Origin: Brachyhypopomus gauderio
Lineage: Eukaryota > Chordata > Actinopteri > Gymnotiformes > Hypopomidae
Direction: 5' to 3'
NCBI RefSeq assembly: GCF_052324685.1
Contig: NW_027506903.1
Span: forward strand, 147,036-211,035
DNA length: 64,000 nt
Position 1 is the stretch's first letter. Every line of letters begins with the position of its first letter. A program made the translations under genes and the position numbers. The notes under the pieces are model-generated. The model ran no database searches. It worked only from the letters and a program-made list of their open reading frames with translations, and was not told the origin of the DNA. Positions 43,662 to 58,572 of this stretch are shown piece by piece.

Positions 43662-44310
43662 GGCTCCCTAGAAGGAAAACAACCCGCATCAGCTAAATTA
43701 GCACTGTACCATAAACAACATGCAATTTACTATAGACACATTACATCTTATGGTTCTGCTGGATTAGGTCAGCGGTTTACCAATTAAGCAGCAAACAAAA
43801 CACACTGCTTTACACATATACACATCCAATACATCACATGCAAAAACAATAACCTAAAAAAGGGGCATTCAGCTCTGAAAGGCTACAGGTCTTCTGAGGT
43901 TTTATGAGACGTCTTTCCTCTCGAGTCTTGAGAAACGAGTTTTAAGTCCTTGTTGTCCTTCACGCATTACGGCAGATGCAATCTGATCTGCAGTTTGTTC
44001 AAACGCTCCTAAAAAAGCCAAATCCAAGGGTGTCCAGCATCTTAAGACACGATTGTCAGACTTCCACACAGGGAACAGGCAGTGTAAAGCGCTAGCGTGG
44101 TCAGGCACTGGGGGACTGTCAGAGGGGAGAACTGCGGCTCACACTCCGATCTAGAGCGACGTCTACAAGGCGTTTCGCAGGGTGAGGGTCCAACACCTCC
44201 CCGCCCTGCTGTCACTCAAGGCAAATCTCTCCTGCTTTTCTGGTTTCACAGTTGCGGGGAGCTACACTGGAAATCTCCCAGAGAGCTGTTGGCACCCACA
44301 GAGACGTGGG

Positions 44311-44394
44311 CGGAGGGTTCCCGTTGCAGCGGGGCGGGCGGAGGGTTCTCGTGGCAGCGGGGCGGGCGGAGGGTTCCCATGGCAGTAGCAGGTG
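44311..44394. repeat. 28-bp tandem repeat, three copies
   Basis: CGGAGGGTTC plus GCAGCGGGGCGGG-type sequence is repeated at 44311, 44339 and 44367 (the last copy partial and diverged). Confidence 0.85.
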
Positions 44395-44527
44395 GTGCGC
44401 AGGGCAGACCTGAAGGACCTTCTGCTGGCCGGTGACCGACGGCTATTCTTGGCCCCCAGGAACAGGGGCAACAGTGTTCACGTGTCACTGCAAGCACCAG
44501 GCTCTCTGGGTGAAAGGTTTCCTACTC

Positions 44528-44528
<1 letters not shown>

Positions 44529-44591
<63 letters not shown>
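44529..44591. repeat. (AC)n microsatellite in slc25a42 intron 1
   Basis: A pure CA run of about 62 bases. Confidence 0.97.
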
Positions 44592-44597
<6 letters not shown>

Positions 44598-45008
44598 CCT
44601 GAGTGGCAACGACTGACAGGCTGTGTGCAAACTAAAAGCTGAAGTACAGTAGTAAAATGGTGAAGTTCTGAAATGGGGCGCTCGCTGTAGTGGGAGCAGG
44701 TTCATAAGACAAACGATATGCTGGGCACCACCGTGGAAGTTAATCGTTAACTCTCAGCACGATGACAAAACCAGGAAAAGAGGAGCAGTTTAGGACAGGG
44801 CAAACCAGGGGAAGGAAAAAAAAGCACATGAATTGAGTCATTAGGTGAGCAGTGTCATCAGGAAAACTGAAGCCAGCGTCAGGCTCATTGGACAGTTCCA
44901 AGCCAGGGATCTGAACACCTCTCTACAGGCTCTTTTCTCTTCACACTACACACCAGCCAGTCTGAGCCTGTTAACGAATAAAAAGGCCCTAGATCGCTGT
45001 TACATTTA

Positions 45009-45492
45009 TATACACTGCCGGTCAAAGGCTTGGACACACCTACTCTGTTTATGTTTATTATTTTTGACATAAAAAACTGGCAATGTGCCAAACCAAAACA
45101 TGTTATAAAGAAAACATGTTATTATGCCCTAATAAACAAATATTAGATTATTTGAAGTAACTGTCCTATTGATGGCAGCTTGGCATGTTCTTATTGTTCT
45201 GTTGACCAGCTTTCCATCAGTCCTGGAGACGTTCTCACATATGCAGAGCACTCGTAGAGTGAGATTCACGAAATTTAAAATTAAATTAATATAATTTGAG
45301 AATTTCGAACGAGATTAAATGAAATTAAACTGCTGAAGATGCATTTAAAAGTGTGTGTGTGTGTTGAGTGAGTTCATAGGCCTATATGTTTGTAAACAAA
45401 TTTAAGCATAACTCATTAATTAAAAATGCATTTTATTTTCTATTAAGAACATGCAATTAGTCAGATGTTGAAACCTTTGACTGGTAGTATAA
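45009..45492. mobile_element. Non-autonomous Tc1-like element
   Basis: The left end CACTGCCGGTCAAAGGCTTG and the right end (AACCTTTGACTGGTAGTATA) are imperfect inverted copies flanked by TA. The ends match the 'tatactaccagtcaaa...ttggacacacc' ends of Tc1-like elements common in fish. Internal pieces (for example GATGGCAGCTTGGCATG and TTCTCACATATGCAGAGCAC) look like diverged remnants of the transposase region. At about 480 bp it is a deletion derivative, inactive. Confidence 0.7.
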
Positions 45493-46453
45493 ACTGACAC
45501 AAGCAAGCAAAGGCGGTTTGAAATGCATTGTAGGAAGAGAAGTCTTAAAGCAGACATGCACACCTGGACACGTTATCTTGAGGGGTGTGGCATATGGTCT
45601 AAGCAGGTAATGCATCCCTGCTGTTTTTATGTTCACAAAACTCACCATTTTCCCCGATCTTTTTGCACTTCTATGAAACACTCTCTTAACACTATTCATT
45701 TGCTACAACGCCCCCTCCAAACACACACACAATCTTTCTTTCTGCGTATCAGCTTACAGCAATCGCACCAAGTTTTGTTCAACCTTAAGTACACTGACAT
45801 TTCGACGCGTCTCATGTTACGAAGGAAAAGTGACCGGACCAACGTGAACACACACGTCCTTTTGTTCCTGAAGAAGTTTGCAAGTAACAAATTAACTCGT
45901 AATAAAAACACCAAACACGAGAAAGAAACTCTCAACTCTAAACGCATAAAGTGTACACGGTTAAGCGTGCGTTTGACCAAGTTAAAGTTTTATTCACATT
46001 GATGGCCCAATGTCTAACACAAAAACACTTTTGCTGCGCTCACTTAATTCGGATTATAACAACCCAAACGTAACTCAAGTTTGTGCCACCGCATTTGAAC
46101 ACCCAGATTTTATCTTCTAGGCGTTTAACTGCAACTCCAGGCCCGAAACAGTCAGACTAGACTAACCAGAACCAGTTGGACATCTGAAAATGCAACTAAC
46201 CCAGAAAGAAAGTCACCAGGGCACCGTATCTAAACGTGAACACAGGCTGCGTGATTCGACAGATAACTAATAAACAATTGTTTACTTTACAAAACAACAA
46301 CACGGACCTAAACCACGGTGGTGGTGGAAGAGAAAAACAAACCGTGTCAAATTCAGCAACATCTCACATCAACCCAGAACTGAATATCAAATGTTTATCA
46401 AGTCACCCGATATAATGTTATATATATATTTATAAAACCATGTTTCCACTTAC

Positions 46454-46560
46454 CTTTCTGATAATAACGTGTCGCACTTGTTCCTCTCCCGAAACAGGTC
46501 TCCCCCAGCTACAAAACGACTTTTAAAATGTATTTTTACCAATACGAGTGACTATTTTGA
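46454..46560 (-). other. slc25a42: Probable non-coding first exon of slc25a42
   Basis: On the minus strand, CAGAAAG is followed by GTAAGTGG at 46453, a near-consensus donor. It lies upstream of the start-codon exon (43570) and downstream of a promoter-like segment with a ZNF143/THAP11 motif. The transcription start was not located, so the outer boundary is approximate. Confidence 0.5.
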
Positions 46561-46840
46561 CTGGCACTCTCCTCGGGTTTAGTTCACGTTAGCGAGCTTA
46601 GTTAAACTAACAGGTTAGCTAACGTTACCAGCTAAGTACACTGGCGTCCAGGCAAGCGACTGTGCCGTTTTGCAAACATTGCATTTCAAATTAAAAGTCT
46701 CCAAGTCTCGACAGGACGAGAGGGACAAGGGTCGAACATATTTCCTCACTTATGCCGACTTAACTTGCACGAAACCGGCCGTTAAACTCGCACCTTCCAT
46801 GCTATTTCGTGTATTTTTGTCAGCGAAGGGCGAGTTCAAA

Positions 46841-46860
46841 TGCATTGTGGGAAATGTAGT
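46841..46860 (-). promoter_or_regulatory. slc25a42: ZNF143/THAP11-type promoter motif of slc25a42
   Basis: The minus strand reads ACTACATTTCCCACAATGCA, an excellent match to the ACTACAnnTCCCA-type element that marks many vertebrate housekeeping promoters. It lies about 390 bp upstream of the first-exon donor. Confidence 0.5.
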
Positions 46861-47066
46861 ACGACTTGGATAGGTTCTCTCGAGGGGCGTGGTAGCACAG
46901 CGTGTAAACAAGCTGGAGGCACGATCAATATTATTTCTGTAGCGTTTAAACATTACACACATCATTTTCTTTCTGAAATTAAGAGTTCCAGCACAGCTTA
47001 TAACAAACATAATTCAGTTAAGATTTACTTGAGCTAGCAATGTTTTGTATTTGTTTACATGTATGC

Positions 47067-47072
47067 TTTAAT
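47067..47072 (-). terminator. armc6: Possible poly(A) signal of armc6
   Basis: TTTAAT on plus is ATTAAA on minus, about 520 bases after the armc6 stop codon. Only a common hexamer variant supports it. Confidence 0.25.
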
Positions 47073-47593
47073 CACCCTTTTACACGTTCACTTATCAAGC
47101 ACTTGATGTTGCTGAGAATTTTAAAATTATTTTTTAGTTGCCTGGTTACTAATGTGAGAAAGAAACTACTTTGGCGAACAAAACGCCCTTCTCATGCATA
47201 ACGTTTGCTTGTAAAGGAAAGCAGATGTTAAGAAGTACTATACAAGTACACTTATCCCAAGAGTAATCCAAATTTCCTTTGTCCACAAAAAACCCCACAC
47301 AATTCATAGCCCTCTGCCATTTAAGGAAACAATATCATAGCTCATCTCAACAAAAATATTGCAATCAACAATGAGGAAAAAGTTAACACACATGTTAAAA
47401 AAAACTAAAAGTATTTACACAGAAACAAAACTTTGTTGACAGAAATTCATGGGGAGTGCATCAAGGAAATGGTGTGGGTCTTAACAATTTTCTTAATGGT
47501 GTCGTTTTGTACTGCTCAAGTAAAATGCCCCCCCCCCCCCCCCCCAATATCGCACAGTGAACATGGCACCCATGAGGACACTGTAATCCTCCA

Positions 47594-50092
47594 TTAGCGA
47601 GTGAGACTTCCTTTCTTGCCAGTCCAGAGTTCCCTCAGCTCCACCTGGCAACCCAGGTCCCTGAGGGCGGCCCTCGCCACATCGCCACAGTCCCTGTGAG
47701 TGGCCAGAGCCTGACCAATCAGGGCCTCCGCCCCCATGTCTAGAATCGATTGGCTGAAGTCACGCGTGCGGGCGACGAGGTTCCTCAGCAGCATGCAGGA
47801 CTGTTTCTGTTGGGGCGTAGAAGACAGGAAAGACACGTTCACCACAAGCTGCTGTGGAATACGGGGAGGAGGGGGGGGGGGAGGGGGGGGGTGGTGTCTC
47901 ACCTGCACGGTGACCTCCGCCTGGTGGGCCTTCATGGCCTGCAGGGCAGCCAGTGCACCGCCACTCTCCATGATCACCTTACAGTTGTTGGGCTTGCGTA
48001 GCGCGAGCACACACAGCGCCGCACAGCCCTGTTCACACACCTGGAAGACAGGACAGCACGGGACATGCGGGACTCAGGACGGGGCGCCGCAGGACACGAA
48101 CCACACAGCACCTGATCACTTACAGAAGCTACGGGTAAAGGTGTTCAGCGACAGGACTTGGCTGATATACAAGTGCATCTTAATAAATTAGATTATCATC
48201 AAATGTTCATTTATGTCAGTAATTTAATACAAAAAGTCAAAGGCATATACTATATATATTCATAACTAGCAGAGTGATCTATTTCAAGTGTTTATTAATA
48301 TATCTCCCTCAAATTTACTTGTGTACCTTTTCTGATATGACTTTTGGGTTTTCATTGGTTGTAAGCCATAATCATCAACATTAACCGGAATAAACACTTG
48401 AAATAGTCTATGTAATATAAGTGTTTCACTTTTTGTATTGAATTACTGAAATAAATTAACTTTTTGATGATTTGCTTCCCCGCTTCACCCCTTTTCTGGT
48501 TAGTACTGAATCTGCACAGACCCGTTGGCACACTAGGGACAAAGAATTTAACCCAAACTGCAATCCCATCACCGAACAACAGAGGGCACACCTGTGCATT
48601 TCCTATGTGACGGTTTATCGCCATGACGATGATCTCTATCCCGCCTGCGTTCACAATGGCATCTTTGACATCGTCGTTGCCGGCGATCGCCCGTAAGGCA
48701 CTCAGGACCTGCTTCACAAGGTCCTGCAAGAAAATCAACGTCTGCTGTTGGTCTATACCAGCCTATCCGTTACTGTGAGTAATGACTGCAGCTTTATTCA
48801 CAAGTCAGGAAATTCTTCATGGGAAGACAGAAGTGATAAAAGCTCTCACCGGGCAGTCCAAGCTGTCTGCTAGAAGGGTCATCATGAACTTCAGACCTCC
48901 CAAATCCACAACGTCCTGGCAGAACTCGTTCCTCACAGCCAACCGGGCCAGAGTGGCGCACAGCTCACTGAGGACCGACGGGTTGTCGGGATGGGCTGGG
49001 GGGTCAAAACAGCAGATTTTAGCAGCAGATTCAACAGAAGCCCAGATCAGGCGACAACGGTGTGGCCCACGACGCTCTCACCTTTAGAAGCTTCCACGAT
49101 GACCCTCATCCCGTCGTGCTCCAGGACGATCATCTTGGCGTGTTCGTGCGCGTGGCCGAAAGGCACCCGGACGTCGTCGTCGAAGGTCATGACCCGGAGG
49201 GCGGCGCAGGCCTCCTTGACGACGTCGGGCCGCGGGATGTGACGTGCGACGGCGCCGGTGAGCAAGGCCAACGCGCCAGCCTTCACCAGGTCCTGCCGGT
49301 TCTGCTCGTGCTTCAGGCAGCAGTGCCGCATGGCCCGGGCGGCCAGGCAGGTGAGGTCCGGATCGTCCCGGTGGGCGCGTAGTACCCCGATCAAGAAATT
49401 CCCTCCGTCGGCATCCAGAAGATCGGGCTGCCCGTCCGTGAGCACCGACAGGGCAGCAAGCGCCGCAGAGAGAGCCTCCTTGTCATCGCTGGCGTGCCGG
49501 CAGCAGGAGAGGATTGTGGGATAGGCCTCCTTCTGTGCAGCCAGGTGGCGCTGGGCGAAGCCGAGGGAGCACTGCTCCGTGAAGAGCTTCAGTCCCTCCA
49601 CAAGGGACGCCGCCGAGTCCAAATGACATCTGAGAGACTCCAGGACCTGGAGGCAAATGGACAGACACTATCAGGCATTATCATCATTATCATGTAGGGT
49701 TAGTCTTTCCCAAAGCAAAGTACTTTAGGGTTTTTTCAGGTTTATTTTCATTACTACAAGGCACCAGACTGTACCTGAAGGACTTTGTGAGTTTGTTCGT
49801 CCATGGTCTCTTCAGAAGAAGCTTTTGGCACCGCCTTCACAATGTTACTCAGGTCCACACCTTTACAGGTTAAGAATTACAAAAGAGCAAAATGAGGCCA
49901 CCAGCGACTCATCCTTCAAAGAATAAACCAAACATACTTAAAAAAAAGGAAATAATAATCATAATAATCACCCTGTGACTCAAACTGCTCAATGGCTTCG
50001 CTCAACGCCTCGTCGGCGTCCATGTCGAAGTCCTCGATGTTCTCCAGGACCACCTGGTCGAAGGTCTCCTGCGTGATCCTGCGCTTGGCCAT
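47594..50092 (-). CDS. armc6: Armadillo repeat-containing protein 6
   Basis: ARMC6 is a conserved armadillo-repeat protein of poorly known function; a scaffolding or binding role is inferred from the fold. Seven coding exons: 50092-49972, 49860-49775, 49646-49082, 48995-48850, 48723-48592, 48040-47903, 47806-47594. They sum to 1401 nt (466 aa) with consistent phases. The protein starts [12 protein letters not shown], as in the family. It carries the conserved stretches [60 protein letters not shown] and [17 protein letters not shown] near the C terminus. Length is close to the human protein (about 476 aa, from memory). The start-codon exon begins only 2 nt before the ATG; a 5' UTR exon with donor at 50377 lies upstream. 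The last intron is 96 nt, in frame and free of stops. Same strand as slc25a42, the order recalled from human 19p13.11. Confidence 0.96.
48168..48472. mobile_element. Tc1-like MITE inside an armc6 intron
   Basis: The left part (AAGTGCATCTTAATAAATTA and TTCATTTATGTCAGTAATTT) and right part (AATTACTGAAATAAATTAAC) are long imperfect inverted copies. The overall pattern matches the widespread fish and amphibian element whose ends read 'cagtgcatctcaaaaaattagaatatcatg'. About 305 bp, no ORF, truncated at the right end. It lies between the 48723-48592 and 48040-47903 exons. Confidence 0.7.
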
Positions 50093-50377
50093 GTCTGCAG
50101 CTTAGGACGAGACGGATCAAATCCTGAAGATCGGGTGTAAATCGCGTGTAATCTGGATCGATATTCCGCCAGCTAGCAGGCGGGCTGCTCAATCACCGCA
50201 CACAGCCAGCGCAACGATGAATGGACTCGCCTGGACACGGACAAAACAAACTGAATTTACCGTTTCAATCACTGGATGACTTTAATCGTGTCGGAGAGGT
50301 CCTCATTCAAACCATTTAGTGTCAAACGTTTGGACGACAGCTAACCAAACACATCAGTGATATTAGGCATCACTCAC

Positions 50378-50480
50378 CCAGCCTGGACGGTAACGATAAC
50401 GACCCACCCAACCCGTTGAACGAAGACGCGGAAACTACGCCAGCAGCGTGAGAAATACCGACGACGATAGCGAATCGCAA
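50378..50480 (-). other. armc6: Probable 5' UTR exon of armc6
   Basis: On the minus strand a CpG-containing segment ends CAGGCTGG at 50378, followed by GTGAGTGATG, a strong donor. It lies about 285 bases upstream of the acceptor (GCTGCAG ending at 50095) of the start-codon exon. The outer limit is not known. Confidence 0.5.
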
Positions 50481-50599
50481 CATTTACGTCGGTCCGTTTG
50501 TCAATGGGACTCGGGGTGAACATCCATCTAAATATTAAGTTCCGTCCCCGCGCGTTTCCTTTGTTCAACGATAATCTTGGTTTATTGACAAAGAAAGCT

Positions 50600-52370
50600 A
50601 TTATTAGTATTAACTAATTATCTAAACAATTCAATTACACAACACGACACAATTTAATTAATCTATGTTGCCGTCTAGCAGACAATCAACAACACATAAT
50701 GCAGCACATTTTTTAGCTGGAAACAAACTATAATATTCACAAGTTACATGCCAGAAACATATTCTATATATGCTTTATATAGATATATCCAGTAAAGGTA
50801 TTGGTGGTGGTGGTCTACGTGTCTGTTAAAATCTGTTATATCCGTGCCCTCCCGCTATAATTAGTTCAGGTCGTTGTTTTAACTGGGTCTTCTAGTACTC
50901 TTAGTGTAGTAGCGTAGTTGACTTGAAATAGGAAAAGACATTAAGAGAATGAAGAAGAATAACCGCCAAGCGCCAAGGATGCAATACCCCTTAATTGCCC
51001 TTAGATGACAGCGTTCTGCCATTTTAATGTATTTATCTGACAAGCAGCTAGCCAAGACTGGATCTAACTTGACTGATATTTTGTAGACATTTATCATAAA
51101 TCGTATCACAACTTTGCAAATCTAATACGCTTTGCCCCTTTCTTATTGAAAAAACCGCAATTGTGGATGAGCATTATATTTTGACATAAATAAACCGAAC
51201 AGATTAACACTTAGTTGGTCGGTGTACCTACAAAAACATGCAGTAGTCCCACTATCCCAATGTCCTCAAACGACGATGCGGCTGTTCGGCACAAAGTTAT
51301 GAGCAGGTATTGTTTCACGTGTACAGGATCATTTTGAAAACCTTACATAGAGAGAGAGTGAGACACTCCTGCCCCACCAAGTGGTACAACGAGGGAACCT
51401 CAAACCTTTAGTGCGAGTTCCCACTACAGCAGCGGTTCGAGTCCGGCTGGGTTGGACTAACAGCAGGTCAATGACGAGACAGCATGCACCACTCTGAAGA
51501 GTTGATGAATAGCCATGCCTTAATAATATCCGAGACTTGCTCTAACACAACATTTTTAAGATTTGTTTTTTAAATCGAAGTAATAAATACAAATAATTAT
51601 AAATACATGCATCACAACGTTGTATTAACTTATTTGGCGTCAGTTCCGTCATTTTTGACAATCAAACTTTTACTCTATGAAAGAAAATCTGTATATTTAA
51701 TATTAACAGTTGCTGTGTTTTTACCTCAGTTCATACTTAAAACAGTGCCTCCCACAGGTGCTGTGCTTTTAAAACTACACAAAACTAAACCACATCCCGA
51801 CTCTTAAAACTTTTAGAATTACCTTCTGCTTTTTAGCATGCGATACTTTAGCTACCATTGATTAATAACTAACAATTTAATAACCACCGTTGTTTTTTCC
51901 TCAACTGATATAATGTAGTTTTTATAACGATCTTTCCTGTCCAACAGGGGTCACTGTGCGAGGCGCTATTTTAAAGATTTTAATATGGTCCGAATTGGTC
52001 AGATTTATAATTGAGCCAAGCTGAGGTTTACCGGGATTTTATTTTATAGAACATCTGTTTAGGTATGTTTTTAAAGACTCCGTCTTCATGTATCCATTAA
52101 GGCCCCCCATTTTTTAGGAATCTTTTTTTTCAATCGCGCTATCCGCTCTTATTTTGAAATCACGCACCACGATCTCAAGACGATGCCGGGGATTGCCTTT
52201 ATGGCAACAACAAACAGGTAGCAGACGCCCAAATGCGTTCGCCACCCCCCCCCCGTAACCGGTCCCTTCCGTAATTGAAAAAATAAAATGTGGCCCGTCA
52301 TCATTTCTATTTGAGTACACCTGCATTAAGGTATCTCCAAGTTACTTTCTCCACTTTAACCATGGGACAC
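50600..52370. other. Intergenic spacer between armc6 and btbd2
   Basis: AT-rich. A GGTTCGAGTCC box-B-like motif occurs near 51432 but no tRNA fold was found. No gene seen. Confidence 0.5.
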
Positions 52371-54190
52371 TGATTTGTTGTCTTTCATTCCTCTCAAACT
52401 TTATCTGCAGGCTTTAGACCTGACCTGCACACCAACACAGTCAATCAGACCCCCCCCCCCCCCCCCACAGTGTGTGTTCGATTCTCCTGGGTCTCACCCC
52501 AAATACGCCGCCTTCAGAACTTTCCGGACTGAAGACACAACGAACACCAAGCAGGTGCAGCCCACACACACCACACGAAGCTGTGATCACGTCCAGTCAT
52601 GCAGAAGCAATTTTTTATACAAACCAAATTCCAGCTACAGATTGCAGATACAGAGCAGGTTTATTTCAGATGTTTTCCAGTCTTACAATCCAATTTTTAT
52701 GCTTCATCAAGAAAGTGACAGCATCACCAAATTTTCTGTGCACATTTTAGAGCCACCGTCATTCACAGCGTTCAGTCATAACCAAACCATTTACAGCCAT
52801 GTTTACACTAAGGCTAAGTGAATAACACTTGCATAATGCAATTACAATTATTACATTGTTGAAAAATAATTATACACAAACATTAAGAGGTGAACGGTAC
52901 TTTATCCTGTCTGTATAGAAATGAAAACCCTGATTGGACAAAAACAAACAAAAAAAACCCCCCAAACAACAAACAAAAGTTTTAAATACAACCAGACAAA
53001 CTACAATAACAAGTAGTGATGAAACAGTCCCTGCATGGTGGCTAGATACTGGTCAACAAAAACACATGTACAACTCCAGGTTTGGTTATTTTTAAGATAT
53101 ATTTAAAACGCGCAAAGAGGGCCTTTGTTCAGCAGGGGGCATCTGTGGTGCAACTCATGTGGCAGGTTAGTCAAGCCCAGACCTCCTGTCAACCAGTACG
53201 AAACCTCAGCACTACCTAGAGAAGGGGCCCCAAACATGCAGGGGCCACATTTTGCTCAATAAAGTATTTTCGCTATGAACAGAAAGTGTGTTTTTATGGG
53301 TGTCAAAGATTTTCCTCCTTTAAATCCACAAGGTTTCACAGTCCTGAACTGCAAGACCCACTTGATCACAGCAATAACTTGATATGTGACGATTTATTTA
53401 AACGGATAAGGATCTGATCTATTAGGCACAACAAAATCAGAGGGCCGATACTTCACCCTTGGAGGACCCCCCCATGCACGCTACTTTACGAAAAGAAAAG
53501 TGACATTCAGAAGAGCATGCATGGCTTATTTATTACGGTTAATTCAGTGTTATTCTTGTTCTCTTCAGGAATCCAACAATTGAGATCCATCTTGTTAGTA
53601 GGCTTACAACAAGACATTTGACCTCTAGGACAATTTTTTGGCACAGGAGCACAAGAGGAACCCAGGATTTGACCTCACTTCCCCTGCTGGTATAAACGGA
53701 TGCAACAGAACCGGTAATGCACAGTTTAACCCAGTCAACAATACACTCCACCCAGGAGGAATCTTTACTTCACTAAAGGTCTTTACTAAATCACAATACA
53801 GTCATTGTCCTCAACCAAGTCAGTGTAAATGTAAAGACCCATAACCAGTTAAATAACATCCAGGTAAGTCAGTGATATAGCAAAGTTGATTTGTTCACAG
53901 CCTGCGGGTTCTGTTATATCAATATGGACCTTTAATGCAGGATAAAGCAGGTTCCTTCTTAATATTACAATTTCTCAGTCTTCAGGTATGCAGGTAAGCG
54001 CTGAACTTACAAAAGTGCAGCGTCGGAGGGAGAAGTGAGCAGCAGGCAGTCTTAAACAACTCCACCACTCACTCCAGTCCTTCCAACCCGTCATAGTGCA
54101 CCTAACAAAGGGAAGTCCACCATCGAGCCGTTGGTACCGCGGCCCAGAAGAGCATCCCGCTCCCGACGCCCCGGAGAGGTCAAGGGGTCA
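52371..54190 (-). other. btbd2: Probable btbd2 3' UTR and downstream region
   Basis: No coding sequence. Minus-strand AATAAA signals (TTTATT on plus) lie at 53529-53534, 53393-53398 and 52660-52665; any could end btbd2. A plus ORF at 52375-52821 has no recognisable content. Confidence 0.35.
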
Positions 54191-57926
<3,736 letters not shown>

Positions 57927-58060
57927 CTTGGAGTCGAGGTTGGCGGAGGTGATCTGGTGAGGTAAACAAATCGCGCACAACATCCTGCGAGTCCGCGAGC
58001 TGCATCCGGGGTAGAGACGGAGGGGGCGGGGCGTCGGCGGAAGGCTCAGTGATTGAGTGT
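57927..58060 (-). promoter_or_regulatory. btbd2: btbd2 5' UTR/promoter with GC box
   Basis: CpG-rich sequence upstream of the start codon includes a GGGGGCGGGGCG Sp1-type box near 58022-58033. No TATA box, as expected for a CpG promoter. Confidence 0.5.
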
Positions 58061-58330
58061 TTGTTAATTATAGGAGATAATAAGTCGAGAAACACTTATT
58101 ATTGTAGTATTTAAATTAAATTATAAGGACACGTCTTTGAAGTATAAAAGGCTTGCAATCTTAAGTTGGATCTGTAATAATAAAGAAACAATATATAATA
58201 ATTATAATAAAATAAATTAAAAATATATGTGTATCAGAAAAATGTGTAGTATATATGTATATCAGAAGAAGGTAGAGTGTACTTAGGTAAGATATGTAGA
58301 GTTATAAAAAATCGGAGTGAAGTACACAAA

Positions 58331-58397
58331 GTTTCCAGAGTCACAGGACGTTTAGGACAGAAGTCCTTTGTTCGAAACATCCTGTGTCTCTGGAAAC
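58331..58397. other. Inverted repeat able to form a compact hairpin
   Basis: The left arm GTTTCCAGAGTCACAGGA (58331-58348) and right arm TCCTGTGTCTCTGGAAAC (58380-58397) pair at 17 of 18 positions. The 31-base loop holds a second small stem, AGGAC-AGAA-GTCCT. A (GT)n tract follows at once. It may be a MITE fragment, a small structured RNA, or chance. Confidence 0.6.

Positions 58398-58401
<4 letters not shown>

Positions 58402-58460
<59 letters not shown>
58402..58460. repeat. (GT)n microsatellite
   Basis: A pure GT run of about 59 bases. Confidence 0.97.
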
Positions 58461-58464
<4 letters not shown>

Positions 58465-58502
58465 CATGGAGAATCTGCGGTGTGTACTGTAAAAGAGTGC
58501 TG

Positions 58503-58572
58503 CAGTGAATTACACAAGGTTTCCTGAGAAACATGACACATTTCAGACAGAGGTCCTTCATCACAAAGGTTG
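58503..58572. repeat. Diverged second copy of the 58315-58378 segment
   Basis: AGTGAATTACACAAGGTTTC and CAGACAGAGGTCCTTCAT resemble AGTGAAGTACACAAAGTTTC and GGACAGAAGTCCTTTGT in the first copy. The two lie in the same orientation on either side of the (GT)n. Confidence 0.5.

Noticed and set aside
45641-45665. Minus-strand ATG followed directly by GTGAGT near 45.64 kb
   Set aside because: It looks like a one-codon exon end, but nothing downstream requires it and the true start exon lies at 43.57 kb.
47594-48040. Single continuous armc6 ORF including a poly-Pro segment
   Set aside because: The poly-Pro part is an intron with GTGAGA donor and CCCCAACAG acceptor; removing it gives the conserved [14 protein letters not shown] junction. 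Retention is kept only as a finding.
51365-51450. Possible tRNA gene or tRNA-derived SINE at a GGTTCGAGTCC motif
   Set aside because: Only the B-box-like motif fits; I could not find an A box at the right distance or pairing acceptor and anticodon stems.
52375-52821. 148-codon plus ORF downstream of btbd2
   Set aside because: No known family, contains a poly-C tract translated as poly-Pro, and lies opposite the probable btbd2 3' UTR.
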